This document shows positions 1 to 11,354 of a stretch of DNA of 64,000 nucleotides, one piece after another. The notes under the pieces are model-generated. The model saw only the letters and a list, made by a program, of their open reading frames with translations, did not search any database and was not told the origin of the DNA. The stretch's first letter is position 1; the number at the start of each line of letters is the position of its first letter. The stretch lies in contig NC_084463.1 in assembly GCF_027409185.1 (NCBI RefSeq), positions 155,918,369 through 155,982,368 of the forward strand, in the 5' to 3' direction. This DNA comes from Cynocephalus volans. Lineage: Eukaryota > Chordata > Mammalia > Dermoptera > Cynocephalidae. A program made the position numbers and the translations under genes.

Positions 1-469
1 TTTGTCAAGGCACGTCCCATCCCCAGGCTGCAGTTCCCTCATTTGTAAAGTGAACAGAATGATTTCTGAGGTTCTAACTAGCTCTAGAAATTCTTCCTGG
101 TGACCAGAATTTGTACGCAAACTCCTTATGGAGCTACATTATTATATTCCTTTTTGTTGGTGGTTCTGTGAGGTGGTTTGTAGTACAAAGCATATCCCAG
201 GACCATATGACATCTGCTAATCTAGGGCGGGGGGAAAAATCAAGTGAGAAACACCCAAGCAAAGTCTCTTCTCTTCCCTCCAGCCCATACCACTGACAGA
301 TCATCTGTTTTCAATCTATTGATAGTCATCCAAATAGCACATATATTTGATGCAAAACGGAACGGGTGCAGAAGAGGAAGGCTGAATTCCTATTCCCCAT
401 AGGAGACAAAGCAGCCTGGTATCACAGATACCTCATTTGATAAGTCTACATCCTCATTTTAAATCTTTA

Positions 470-620
470 ATGATTATGTAACTTTGAACAAGTTACCTAA
501 GTTCTCTGGGCCCTTGTTTCCTCTTCTATAAAATAGAGGCAGTGATTCATCCTTAGTCTACTCCATGAGGTTCAAACAAGAAATCGTGTGAAATTTGTTT
601 GTAACTATAATGCAGGTACA
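470..620 (+). repeat. MIR SINE fragment, + orientation
   Basis: Shows the MIR core order: loss-of-position 'gtaacTTTgaacaagttac' stretch, then the CCTC-TTC-ATAAAATAGAGG segment. Old and diverged. Confidence 0.55.
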
Positions 621-954
621 AATGTGATAGAGTCCCAACCACCTGTCTTATAGCATACCAACAGCTGCCCTGCTCTGTGGGTCTTTGGCAAGACAAGCAA
701 CCTGGATAGACGGTCTTGATTTCCAAGGCCCCTTATCTGACTTAACAGTCAGTAAAGATGAGACCAAAGATGTGTCCCCAAAGAGGGATTTCCAGGGGGG
801 CCCAGGAAAGACCCAACAGAATTCACGTAAATGGTTGACATAAGCAAATAAATGCCGAAAGGAAGCACAAGATGAAGACTGATCAGTCTTAACATGATAG
901 AGCTAGAAAGGACCTTGTTAATCACCTTCTCACTTCAGAAATGGATAAATCATG

Positions 955-1110
955 AATGCTAACAAGTAGCATTTACTACCCTCTTCCTATGTACTAGCCA
1001 CACTCACATGTTAAGTCACTTATTTCTTACAAGATCTCTGTGAGAGAGGTTTTGTTAATCATTTTACAGATGGATGAAATAGAAACTAATGTTCAGAAAG
1101 GTAAAAAGAA
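955..1110 (-). repeat. MIR SINE fragment, - orientation
   Basis: Reverse-oriented MIR core: 'tatgtactagccacactc', then 'gttaagtcactta', then 'cattttacagatgg' and 'gttcagaaagg'. Confidence 0.55.
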
Positions 1111-1149
1111 GAACAAAAATAGCAACAGAAACAGATAATATTTATTCAG

Positions 1150-1475
1150 ACATGGGTGCTCTGCATACATTCATTTCTTCAATAATATTTACTAAGAAGC
1201 TACGAGGGGTATTAGTATCCAAGTGTTATTTTAGATACTGAACTAGAACAAAATCTCTACTTTGATGGAACTTACACTCTACACAGGGAGAGACAGACAA
1301 TAAAACAAGTAAATAAGATAATTTCCCACAGTTATAAGTGCCATGAAGCAAATAAAATAAGATGCTGAGAGAGAGCAAACCGGAGTATGCAGTACAGATT
1401 GAGGGTTCAGGGAAGGCTTGTCTAAGGAGCTGACGTTTGAGCTGCACCTGAATGAAGACACCAGCCACGGACAGA
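1150..1475 (-). repeat. L2 LINE 3' end, - orientation
   Basis: Reads as the reverse of the L2 3' end: AATA-TTTACTAAG, 'ggaacttacactctacac', the 'gagagacagacaataaaac' segment, then 'gggaaggcttgtctaagg' and 'gacgtttgagctg'. Confidence 0.6.
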
Positions 1476-1489
1476 CCGTCAGCCCATTG

Positions 1490-1745
1490 ATAGCAACCTA
1501 TGAGATGAGAATTATTATTATTCCTGCTTTACAGCTGAAGAACCTGAGGCCCAGAGAATTTAGAGAACTTGCCCAAAGTTTCAGAGCAAAAAGAATCACT
1601 ATTTTAACCTAATCGATCTGACTCAAGAGGCCATGGTCTTACATGCAATATAAAGAGAGCTTTCTTCACGTGACTTGCTCAAGATCACAGAGTTAGATGC
1701 AGAGGAAGGCCTAGGATGGGGCCCTCCTGATTCTAAGGACAGTCC
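1490..1745 (-). repeat. MIR-like fragments, - orientation
   Basis: Two neighbouring reverse MIR-type cores: 'attattattcctgctttacag' region with 'gaggcccagagaatt' and 'gaacttgccc', and a second with 'cttgctcaagatcacag'. They may be two insertions. Confidence 0.5.
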
Positions 1746-2198
1746 TCACCACACTCTGTCATGATACCTCTGGCCTATCACAATGGACGAAGGCAGATAA
1801 ACACAAGGACATGGACAAGCCAAAAGAAAATACATTTCCCAATGTTAAAGCATAAGAAAAGCATCCAGGGATGAGACAGGACACATGGACATACATACAT
1901 GGGTGTTCTCTACAAAGATAAAGTATGCCCAAAACACAGTAGTCAAGGATACTGGAAGGGACTCCAGGGTCCATATGTCTTTCCTAAGATAGCCCCTCCA
2001 AATCCTTTCTCAGAACTCGGAAGCAGGCCTTCCCTCAGATCCAAGGCCACCAAGAAGAAGCCATATCTACCCTCAATGACACCCGTGCAAGGAATACTAA
2101 GAGAAGCTCTCAGATGCATGACACAAGAAAAGACTGCCGAAAATCTTGTTCTCACTCACCTCATTATTTGTTTTATTTTTAGGAGTTTTGAGAGCAAA

Positions 2199-2357
2199 AT
2201 GATGACACCCAGAAATTCAATGAGTGGGCCTTTCCCAGCAGAGCCTATAAAAGGCCCCATCGCCATGCAACCTCTTCACAAAGCAATCCCCAGGAGGATG
2301 TCTTCACTGGTGGGCCCCACGCAAAGCTTCTTTAGAAGGGAATCTAAGGCTTTGGGG
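2199..2357 (+). CDS. MS4A1: MS4A1 coding exon 1 (N-terminal cytosolic tail)
   Basis: Codes for residues 1-53, the cytosolic N-terminus, with the RRMSSLVGPTQSFF stretch that is diagnostic of CD20. The exon itself starts at 2183 after the acceptor, leaving 16 bases of 5' UTR before the ATG. It ends in Leu-Gly at a GTAAGT donor (2358), phase 0, as in the other MS4A genes here. Confidence 0.95.
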
Positions 2358-5300
2358 GTAAGTCAGTTGCCCTCCATTCCGTATCCTAGGCATTCTCTGG
2401 CCAAGGGAAGCTGATGCTGCAGGCTATGTACAGAATTCAATCCAACTCGAAGGGATGTGATCCAACCTGATGTGTTCTTTACGTCTGACACAGTGGGCCA
2501 AGTCGGGTACATCAGAGAGGTTATCACCTGGATCACCTTAAGGTGATCTTATGTCACCTTTTGGTGTGGGGGCTTGTGTGTTTAGGGCTCTCCCATCCCA
2601 GTTCACAGCCAGAATCTCAGGCATACCTGCTCCTTGGAAATGTCCCATGTAGTGGGGAAAATGGATCTGAGCAAGAAAAAGACAAAATGTTTGGCACTTC
2701 CACTGCTGCGTTTAGGCATTTTGCGAGTCAGGAGCCGGGACTTCCAACCGTACCTTTGCCTTCCAAGAATGATGAGTTCAGTTCATCCATCAGTGCCCCT
2801 TCTTCTCTCCCCAGGCAGTCCAGATCATGAATGGGCTCTTCCATATTGCCCTGGGGGGTCTCTTGATGATCCCCATGGGGGTCTATGCACCCATCTCTGT
2901 GACTGTGTGGTACCCTCTCTGGGGAGGCATTCTGGTGAGTAAAAAATAACAACCATTTGGGGAATGGTACAGACAAAAACGTTAAAAATATCCACAGGGA
3001 TATGTCAGAGTATTTCTGAGTTGCAGAAAATATGTGGATAGGAAATACGTCACTGGGTTAAAATAATTAAGTGGGAAGAGAGGTTGATTGATTTGAGCAT
3101 GTTGAGAGTCAGTGGCCGTGCTTCATTTGGGGAACAATGTTCTGCATGGATCTACACAGGGATTGTTCAAAGCAGGACCTCGCCATAGTCAATTTTGGTA
3201 CAGACAGAGGCACTAGACATTTGGCATGGCATTTTGGAAAGCCAAATGGAACAGGAGCATCCCCCTTCCTCCCATCTGCTCCTTCTTCCCTACAGTTCTG
3301 TTCAGTTACTATGGCACCTGGTGAAATTAGTCCCATCCCAAATAACTCTCTTATCAGCAGAGCAGCACTGCTCTTGGCTGCTTTGTGTACGTGTTTTTCA
3401 AACTTGTAACCCTGCCTGGGTGTGTCATGGGGCAGTGATGTTTATTTCCCCATGACACTATTCATAGTTGCCACTATAAAGCTGAGTCCAGGATTAAAAT
3501 TTTCAGAACAAGGAAAGATGAGTTACAGCAAAAATTTCTTCCATTTTATAGCCTGAACATTAGAAAAGATGAAAAATAATCATCATCATTTCCTGTAACA
3601 GCCAACATTTTAATGCAGCGCCTATACCGTTCAAGACAGATATTTCCTTATACAGCGAATTACTCTTCATTGGCATCGAAGTAACTTAAATCATGTGAAC
3701 CCCAAGCTACATTTCCACAAATTTAAACAAAAACAAAAAATAAAACTTTTAAATTCATAGTGTGAATATTAACTGGCAAAGAAATGTGAGTTTTGTCTCT
3801 TTCATCTTATTATAGTCCTAGTCACATCTCACCAGAGGGTTGAACAGCTGTCATGGAGTGAATGTAGTTGAACCTGAATAAAGGAGAAATATGACTGCAG
3901 AAAAACAAATAAACCTGATAAAAATGGGTGGATAGTTTAGTGAAAGTGGCTGAAAGTGTAGATGGCTTCTTTACAACCAACTCTTGATGTTTAAAAAATG
4001 ATCTCTTTCTCTCCCTTTGCTCCTACCTATCTCCCACCCCCAACTCTCTTTTTTACAGTACATTATTTCTGGATCACTCCTGGCAGCAGCAGAAAAAAAC
4101 TCCAGGAAGGGTTTGGCAAGTAACCGTATGTCCTTCTTTCCCACACGTCAGAGAAATATCTATTGACTCAGTTGAAAACAGGGACCTTTAAAGGAGGCTT
4201 GGAATCACAGACTCTCAACCCTAAAAAGCAAAAGATCTTTCACAATGCTGTTGAGATTTTATTCGTGAAAAACTTGGAAATGAGATCTACCTGAAGTATG
4301 TCCATGGAAACAGAACTTCAGGCAGATCTATGAAGACCATACCCACAGTCTTGTGAATGTCAAATGTTGTGTGAAAATAGTAGACCTGTTTGAAAGCTAT
4401 GTCATTTCTCCCAGACCATCATTTAGGAAAATTACCTGATCAGTGTTGTGATTGATTCAAGTTGTAGCTAAGATAGAAACTTAAGCTGTAATCTTGAGTG
4501 AGTAAGGTTACCTCTACACACTTCTGAGTTTTCACCTATAAAATAGAGGTAATAGTCCTGGCTGCATATGAAATCAGCATAAGGGTGAAATGGGATAATA
4601 CATGTGACAGTGTTTCAGAGGCTATAAAAGCTACAGTGTGGTCTTGTTCATATAACTCCTAAGGACTCATTTACACCAAGGAAGATGCTACCCTACAGAG
4701 CTCCCAGTTCTGCATGGGTAAAGAAGAGCTTACCAGCAAATTTCCTCCCAAGAAAACCCTGCCCCAACACTTTTTTATTTACTAAATTGAGTCACTTTTA
4801 AGTCCATAAGGGACTGAGTGAATTGAGATGGTTCCTCTCTAAAAGTGGCCTGACAAACTCAGTTTTGGGAGGCGGGGGGGGAAGTGTTTATGAAAATCAA
4901 ATTATTCTATTCTCCAAATATAGCCAGACCTACTGACCTTCCATCTGTAGGTCATATAGCCCAGCATGAAATATTTGTGTCATAAAATAATCATCAGTAA
5001 TCTCATACCATTATGGTACTGTCACATATTTTCCTGTTTCAACCTTTTATTATCCCTGTAAAGTAGAGCATACACACTGACATTCTCTTACCTATACTAC
5101 CCAGAGACATCAGCCCTACTTTTATGTTGAAAGATGGTTGACTGGAGCTGATTGCAACCTGTGTCAATGGGCAGTAGGCGGTGGTGGTGATAGTGTTGCT
5201 GCTATTTTTGTTACCGTTCAATGGTACAGAACTAGAAGGTTCTATCTGCTCCTTCCCAACCTACATGCACAACACCATCCCACTTAAAGTGCAATGCAAG

Positions 5301-7893
5301 AAGCTCCTCCTCTCTCTTCCATCTACCTCTTATGCAGACAGATGATAATCTGGATACTATTTATGTTCATTTAGTCAACGAAGACTTATTAAATGCCCAA
5401 TAGGATGATGGCAGTGGAAGAGAAGGAAGTACAAGGATATAAGATATAAGAATTAAGTGTCACTCCTAGAAATTTGTCTTGATAAACTGAATGGATGGTG
5501 ATGGCATAAAATGAGGTGGGGAAGACTGAAAAGGAACAGCATAGAGAGATGGTTTTATTTTACAGTGACAAAGAGGCTAAAAACAACTGAGAGAAGAACT
5601 TCAGTATAATTTGGGTGTAGTGCCTTTGTGAGTCAGGGGAATGGCATGTAGAATTCCTTCCCAGCTTACATTTCCAAATAGAAATCAAACCCAATTAATA
5701 AATCTTTTTGTCTTCTTTTCAGGTCAGAGGGAATATTATAATGAACTCATTAAGCCTCTTTGCTGCCATTTCTGGAATAATCCTTTTGCTCATGGACATA
5801 CTCAATATTACAGTTTCCCATTTTTTAAAAATCGAGAGTCTGAATCTTATTAAAGGTCCCATGCCATTTATTAACATATATAACTGTGAATCGGCTGAGA
5901 AAAACTCTCCATCCATGCAATACTGTTACAGCACACAATCTGTGTTTTTGGTAAGTGTGAAATTGGATTTCTTCCCAGCAAGGAAGTATGACATTTTTAT
6001 TATTGGCAGCAACTCTGGATTCAGAGTATCTGGGTCTGCTACTTATTGCTCTGTGGCTTTGGGAAAGAATTTGAACCACACTCTGCCTCAATTTTTTCAA
6101 CTGTAAAATGGGTATGGTAATACACTTTCTTCAGAGTTCTTCTGAGGAACAAATGAGTTAATATATGCAATGCACTTGGAACAGTGCTGGTACATAGAAA
6201 GTGCTATGTAAATGTTTGACTTAACATTAATTATTCTTAACATTAAAGGTATTAATATTTATCATTATTACTACGTAAGATGAACATGGAATACCTAAGA
6301 TGTTATGTACATCTTTTGCCTCAAGGAGTTTTTAATGTGGAGTTTGAAGAGGGAAAAAAAATGCTTCTCCCAAGTGTGAAGAGGTTTCCTTGATGTGATA
6401 CCATATCACCCAAAGCTGGATACAGTTTAATTTGGGACTCAGTACTTATTCTTTACAACATAAAATTTTTCTTCCACTGATTATTCCTGCCTCACTTTCT
6501 AAGAGCAACTTGCAACAACCATCTGTTGTATGTCAGAAGTTGTGTTAAAAGCTTAGAGTTATAAAGACACCATCTTCTGTACTGGTAGTTCTTATAGCTA
6601 GTCATTACTTAGCTAAAGAATTGATCGTTTAATCATTTAATGTTAGTCCACAGTCTTTGTGCCATTTTTACACTTTTATTATTTCATCCTTCTGTTGTTT
6701 TCCAGGGCATTTTGTCAGTGATGCTGATCTTCACCTTCTTTCAGAATCTTGTGACAGCTGGCATCACTGAGAATGAATGGAAAAGAATGTGCTCCAAACC
6801 CAAAGCTGTAAGTAGTAGCCGCTGTGTCCATGACCTCCCTCTAAAAAATCCACATCTACAAAGAATAATTTATGAAAGTGTAATCTGATGAGACTTCAAT
6901 AATAGGAGCTCATATTTCTGGAAAACAGAAAATACCAATAGTGAAGAAAAATGTCTTGAAATTTGAAATAAGTCCATAGTTAGAGGACACAGTTCTACAA
7001 TATGTGCACCTTCTTACTAACCCTTCCTTCTGCTTCACTTCCAACTTCATCTTGATTTTGTGATTCAATACTTAACGTGTAAAAGCAAAATGGTTGAAGG
7101 TTGAGGCTGATTAAAGTCACTAGTTCTTTGACTTCCTTCCTCAATGTTACCCTCTTTCTCCTACACATTTTCACCTAATTCCTCTTCCAAAACAATAGAT
7201 TCAAAGAGGCTCCACAATTGGGAAATATGAATATTCCAGTGATTTATCTATTAACAACTGCTTCAGAACCATCGATAGATTTAGATGATAGATTTTTAAA
7301 TTATCACTCTTTCATTTTGCAAATGAAGAAAATAGGATCAGAGAGAGAATTACATTCCCAGCATTATATTCACTAAAGGCAAATCAGAACTAGATTCTAA
7401 ATTCCTCTATAATTGCAGCATTCTTTTCCCAATACCATATGATCATTTCAGGCAAAGTGGCAAATGCCTGCCTGCTGCTCTTGAAAATTTACTTAAACTT
7501 GAGTTTTGATAAGTGATTTGATAAACAGCTGAGCACCTTGGAAATCATCCTGGTATTTGAAGGTATATAGTAACATAAGTAGCCTAAAAACTAGGAGGTA
7601 TTTGATACATACTTGTAGAGATGGTTGAGAAAGGTGCCAATGGTAAAGGTTGGGAAAAGTTTGTTTAATTTGTGTTCTAGAATGTGGTTCTCCTGTCAGC
7701 TGAAGAAAGAAAAGAACAAGCAATTGAAATAGAAGAAGAAATGGTTGAGCTAACTGAAATATCTTCTCAGCCAAAGAATGAAGAAGACATTGAAATTATT
7801 CCAGTTCAAGAAGAAGAAGAAACAGAAATAAATTTTCCAGAACCTCCCCAAGATCAGGAATCCTCACCAATAGAAAATGACAGCTCTCCTTAA
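2199..7893 (+). CDS. MS4A1: MS4A1 (CD20) complete coding gene, six coding exons
   Basis: B-lymphocyte antigen CD20, a four-pass plasma-membrane protein of B cells that associates with the B-cell receptor and affects calcium entry (family knowledge). Exons 2199-2357, 2815-2934, 4059-4115, 5723-5950, 6706-6807 and 7681-7893 join in phase 0 to give 292 residues; human CD20 has 297. Membrane segments fall near residues 54-72, 84-104, 117-139 and 189-208. The large extracellular loop keeps its two cysteines (167 and 180). The C-terminal tail is acidic and ends in the ENDSSP residues typical of CD20. Start: tandem ATGs at 2199 and 2202; the first aligns with the human start. Oddities: a three-residue loop deletion, Gly for Cys at 111, a GC splice donor after the third exon, and a new N-I-T sequon at residue 140. 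Confidence 0.96.
2815..2934 (+). CDS. MS4A1: MS4A1 coding exon 2 (TM1, small loop, start of TM2)
   Basis: Codes for residues 54-93. It begins AVQIMNGLFHIALGG, the MS4A family signature of the first membrane helix, and continues through the small extracellular loop (YAPI) into the second helix (YPLWGG). Acceptor CCCCAG, donor GTGAGT, 120 bp, phase 0 at both ends. Confidence 0.95.
4059..4115 (+). CDS. MS4A1: MS4A1 coding exon 3 (TM2), 57 bp, GC donor
   Basis: Codes for residues 94-112 (YIISGSLLAAAEKNSRKGL), finishing the second membrane helix and its cytosolic edge. Acceptor TTTTACAG. The donor is GCAAGT at 4116 rather than GT. The next exon continues in frame with Val-Arg-Gly, so the exon end is well placed. 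Human CD20 has Cys at residue 111; the codon at 4110-4112 is GGT (Gly). Confidence 0.9.
4470..4640 (+). repeat. MIR SINE fragment, + orientation
   Basis: Located in MS4A1 intron 3; has the 'cacctataaaatagaggtaa' core and a downstream 'gggataatacatgtgac' segment. Confidence 0.5.
5723..5950 (+). CDS. MS4A1: MS4A1 coding exon 4 (TM3 and large extracellular loop)
   Basis: Codes for residues 113-188: a short cytosolic turn, the third membrane helix (SLSLFAAISGII...), then the large extracellular loop with the cysteine pair at 167 and 180. It has 76 codons where the human exon has 79; the missing three lie between Cys167 and Glu-Lys-Asn. Acceptor TTTTCAG, donor GTAAGT. Confidence 0.95.
6005..6230 (+). 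repeat. MIR SINE, + orientation
   Basis: Well-preserved MIR order in MS4A1 intron 4: tRNA-related start, 'ctgctacttattgctctgtg', 'caactgtaaaatgggtatgg', 'caaatgagttaatatatgc', 'gtgctggtacatagaaag'. Confidence 0.65.
6706..6807 (+). CDS. MS4A1: MS4A1 coding exon 5 (TM4)
   Basis: Codes for residues 189-222: the fourth membrane helix (GILSVMLIFTFFQNL) and the membrane-proximal tail ENEWKR-M-C. Cys217 corresponds to human Cys220, one of the two cysteines reported to be palmitoylated. Acceptor TTCCAG, donor GTAAGT, 102 bp. Confidence 0.95.
7681..7893 (+). CDS. MS4A1: MS4A1 coding exon 6 (acidic cytosolic C-terminus)
   Basis: Codes for residues 223-292 and the TAA stop (7891-7893). It is rich in Glu with a short poly-Glu run two residues shorter than in human, and ends PPQDQESSPIENDSSP. 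Acceptor TGTTCTAG at 7680. Confidence 0.95.
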   Translation, partial: NVVLLSAEERKEQAIEIEEEMVELTEISSQPKNEEDIEIIPVQEEEETEINFPEPPQDQESSPIENDSSP

Positions 7894-8639
7894 ACTATGT
7901 CTTCTGTTTTCTGCTTCCTTTTTTCAAGCATTAGTGTTCATAGCTTCCAACATACTCATTCGCCCCTGTTTCTGGAGGCACATATCCTCCATATCTGCAT
8001 CTGGTCTTTGCATGGAGTGACCACAGCTTCCTCTGTCACATTCAGAGAATGTAGCCATTGTGGCAGATTGTGTTGTCATGTTTCTTGTTTGGGGCAACTT
8101 GCCTACATTTAAAAAAAAATCAGAATAACTGCTGCAGAATGTGATTTCCCACTAGCCTTTTCCTTGGATAGGCTTTGTAGTAGTAGGAGGACTATTTTTT
8201 TCATTTCTTCCATCAGTAATAGGGAGACTCTGCACCTGAGGGAAAAGATATATGATTGCTCCATGCCATCTCTAAACTATCTTTAATTCCTTCCACATCT
8301 ACATTTTTGGCAGAATCCCTTTTGCACCATTGTTTTAAGGAAAATAAAAAATAATAATGAGGAGCAATAGGAACCTATTCCATCTGTCTTGCTGTGGGGC
8401 TGGCACGGCAGCACATTATTTGAGCCTCCACACTCCACTAGGAAAGATCTAAGTGTCAAATACCCAACCCTTTCTTTGTATAAACAGCATAGCTTTCACA
8501 CAGATATGTCTCTATCTGTCTTAAATTTCCCTAACTCCTGCTCTAGGCTCTTGGTTGCACTGCCTACTAGCTTTCAGCCTTTAGGCAAGAGAAGAAAGAA
8601 TGATTGAAGAAAATGCCATCCGAATCTCAAATAATAATC

Positions 8640-8850
8640 AACACTTGTATTTGCAGAATAACTTCCAGATGACAAAGTATTTTATCAAATAATTTCATTC
8701 AAGAAAGAATCCCTATCCCTATTTTACAAGTGTTTCAAAGAGGTAAAGTACCTTGTAAACAAGTAAAGGTAACTTGTCAACAGTCACAGAGAGTAATTAT
8801 GAGAGCCTTGTTTTATACCCAGATCCTCTTACTCAAATTCTGTGATGTTT
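8640..8850 (-). repeat. MIR SINE fragment, - orientation
   Basis: Contains 'cctattttacaagtg', 'aggtaaagtaccttg', 'caacagtcacagag' and 'acccagatcctctta' in reverse MIR order. Confidence 0.5.
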
Positions 8851-9438
8851 AAAATAACCAAATTTTCCACCCAATGTCTGCATAAACTACTAGACCTTAG
8901 TCAACAGGTTTTACCAAGAACCTACTCTCTGACCAGCACTAAACAGCCTTTGAGAGAGATACAAGAGTCAGAATCAGATCTTACCCCTTGGGGATAAAAA
9001 GACATAGACATTCATAACATTTGCGAAGCTACTTATATCATTAATATACAATTAGCTGGTGGATTATATAATGCAGACACTAAATGCTATAGACATTTTC
9101 AGAAAGATCATGCTTGGAAACAAAATAATTAAAATACAAAACATCAAGCAATAGCCACTCTACTTTTCAGTTCCTGTTTATATTCAAAGATAGTAGTACC
9201 TTGCCTTGAAAGAATGTCAACCTAGAAAGACATCGCTATAATCTATCAACCACATTTATGCATTTGCTACATACTGAGTGCTGCCAGATTGTAGCAGGAC
9301 TACAGACAATGTAATTTCCACTCCCTATGATATTTCCACTTTGTTTAGGGGCCACCAATAGAACATGTTCCCTGTAATTAGACAAAAAAGGAGTTAGAAC
9401 ATTTCTCTATGTAAAGTCTTCAAAATTAGATCTAAATG

Positions 9439-9444
9439 AATAAA
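9439..9444 (+). terminator. MS4A1: Candidate MS4A1 polyadenylation signal (AATAAA)
   Basis: AATAAA followed by TTTATTTGTGTTCTTG, a GT-rich downstream element, about 1.55 kb after the stop codon. The earlier AATAAA at 8343-8348 lies in an A-rich tract without a clear GT-rich element. Confidence 0.45.
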
Positions 9445-11354
9445 ACTCTTTATTTGTGTTCTTGTTTGCAACAGATGATTCCAACATTCTTCTTTCCTCT
9501 CAGAATGTCAGAGCATGGGAGACTCCTGTATCTTTGAGTTCTTCATATTCACGTCACCCCAATCTGGGCTGTAAGTGTGAGATGTCAGGTCATTTACTGT
9601 TCCTGTCAGTGCGTCCTTACACACACTTCCCATTCCTCGCTCTACTCCAGACCATAAATGAAATGTGTGGCATGTGCTCCAGCCTTGAACTAGAGAACAG
9701 GGAAAAGAGTATGGCAATAGCAATTCGAAGGAAAAAAAATGAAAATCAGAAAAACCCACAAAAATACAATAGGTCTATCTTATCTTCTCCACTTCTGAAA
9801 TACAGATGAGGATCATTCTCCAAAGCCATCGTTTCCTAATTTTACCTCAAATAATTACTTTTTACTGACCTCATGCAACTTATAATAGGAGACACTTTTG
9901 ATGTCTACTACTGAAGAAGAATAGAAATTCTTGCTATGGCCTTCTCCCCAATTAGCCTTTGGGCAATAAAGGACGGTACTTCAACAAGTTTGTGGAGAAT
10001 GAAATTAAAAGATATCTTTCCACGAATTTTTTGAAGACCCTTTATAGAATCAAATAATAACATTGGCCAGGAACAAGCATGCTTTGCCAAGAAGTAGAAG
10101 ATATAGTCTTGGGTCCTAAATTAATTTTTCCTCTCAATTTTTATTTTTCTATAAACAAGTTCATGACCATAAAGGAACTAAACTTTAAAAAATCAATTGT
10201 ACTCGGTAGGAGGTTGACATAATCTCTTTTCGTTTCTTGTTTGCTTTCTTCTCCTTGTTCGTGATAGGATGGTCGACCATCACAGTTTGGCTGGGCCTTC
10301 TGAGGACCCAGGATTTCCTGGGATGCAGGATTTTCACTGTTAAAACTAAGATAGTCCCAGGTAGACAGAATGGTTGATCACCCTAGTTCATAGTAATGTA
10401 TACCTTTACCCAGTTGCAATCACTGCATAACATAATCTTTTTATATGTAACAATATATCATAGGTTTTTTTTCCTCATTGATATACAATTTTCACAAGCA
10501 TCATTTTTAATTGCAACTTAGCATTTCATTAATCAATATAGATCAATTCACCATCCTTCTATAATTGGGCACTTAGGGTATTTCCAACGTTTTTCTTTTT
10601 CTTTTCTTTTTTTTTTGCCAATCACTTTTGAAGCCACAGAAACCATGAGCAAAATACATTTCCTCTTCTCATTATTCAAATTATGGCTTCACTTTTCAGG
10701 CCTTGTCAAAGTCTACCAGTAGGAAGTATTAGCATCTGTTAAAAACCAGGAAACTCATTTTTAATTTTGCTTTGACAAGAAAATAGTCAAAGATCCAATA
10801 TGCACAAATGGTAGTTTCAGATGTATTTATCCTGGGTTATTTATGAAATTTGATTTTTTAAAAATTTTTTGTGTATAACCTAAAACACTGATGGGGGTGC
10901 CACTCAAATCTTGAATTTTCTTGCAATTCTTAAAGGAGTTTTTTTTTCATTCAAAACCTGTTGTGTTTCATGAGCTAAAGAGGACTAGGTGATATGAAAT
11001 GAACATGGTAGAATGGTGTGGTGGCAGAATCAAAGTAAAGTTAGGATTATCCTATAGAGTCACGTTTGTCCCTCACTCATCTCTTTCCTTGTGACTTACA
11101 ATTCTCTCTCAGAAGCAATACTTACACAGATTGGAGAAAGAGACATTAGTAAAATATCCACTAGGCACCTGCTATGGGTAAGGCATACTGAATATATGAG
11201 TATAGAGGGGAATACCTAAAAATAAGAGAAGCCCCCTGACTTCAAAAATCTTAGTACCTACTTGAAGGTGATAGCCAATAGAGGTCCAAAAAAGTTCGGT
11301 GACAAAGGAATAATCTTTTCCCAAATCGTGCTGGCACAACTTGGAAAATAGCCA

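Larger units (their letters stand above)
1..2182 (+). other. MS4A1 5' flank or 5' intron, repeat-rich
   Basis: No coding exon is supported here. The stretch ends at a splice acceptor (AG at 2181-2182 after a T-rich tract) directly before the first coding exon of MS4A1, so at least its right end is intron. Human MS4A1 has non-coding 5' exons; I cannot pick them out here and the promoter is probably outside the window. The recognisable content is old MIR and L2 sequence. Open frames here are short and run through repeat or intron sequence. Confidence 0.7.
2358..7680 (+). other. MS4A1: MS4A1 introns 1-5
   Basis: Introns lie at 2358-2814, 2935-4058, 4116-5722, 5951-6705 and 6808-7680, between the listed exons. 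Apart from MIR copies near 4.47-4.64 kb and 6.0-6.23 kb I see no coding or structural element. Four introns are GT-AG and the third starts with GC. Confidence 0.85.
7894..9465 (+). other. MS4A1: MS4A1 3' UTR (probable extent)
   Basis: There is no further open coding exon after the TAA at 7891. The stretch has two AATAAA signals (8343 and 9439). The second is followed within about 15 bases by a GT-rich tract, so it is the better candidate for the transcript end. It contains a MIR-like fragment (8640-8850) and an L2-like fragment near 8.9-9.0 kb, so part of it may be beyond the real cleavage site. Confidence 0.5.

Noticed and set aside
1899-2414. 171-codon open frame over the start of MS4A1
   Set aside because: It includes the CD20 exon 1 frame but runs through the upstream intron and past the donor at 2358. 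The acceptor at 2181-2182 and homology place the real start at 2199.
4116-4125. Alternative donor at 4126 (GTATGT) for MS4A1 exon 3
   Set aside because: Would add 10 bases and shift the frame; the GC donor at 4116 keeps the 57-bp exon shared by all three genes.
9456-9809. 117-codon open frame downstream of MS4A1
   Set aside because: No similarity, low-complexity basic end, no splice sites or promoter that would make it a gene; overlaps a probable transcript-end region.
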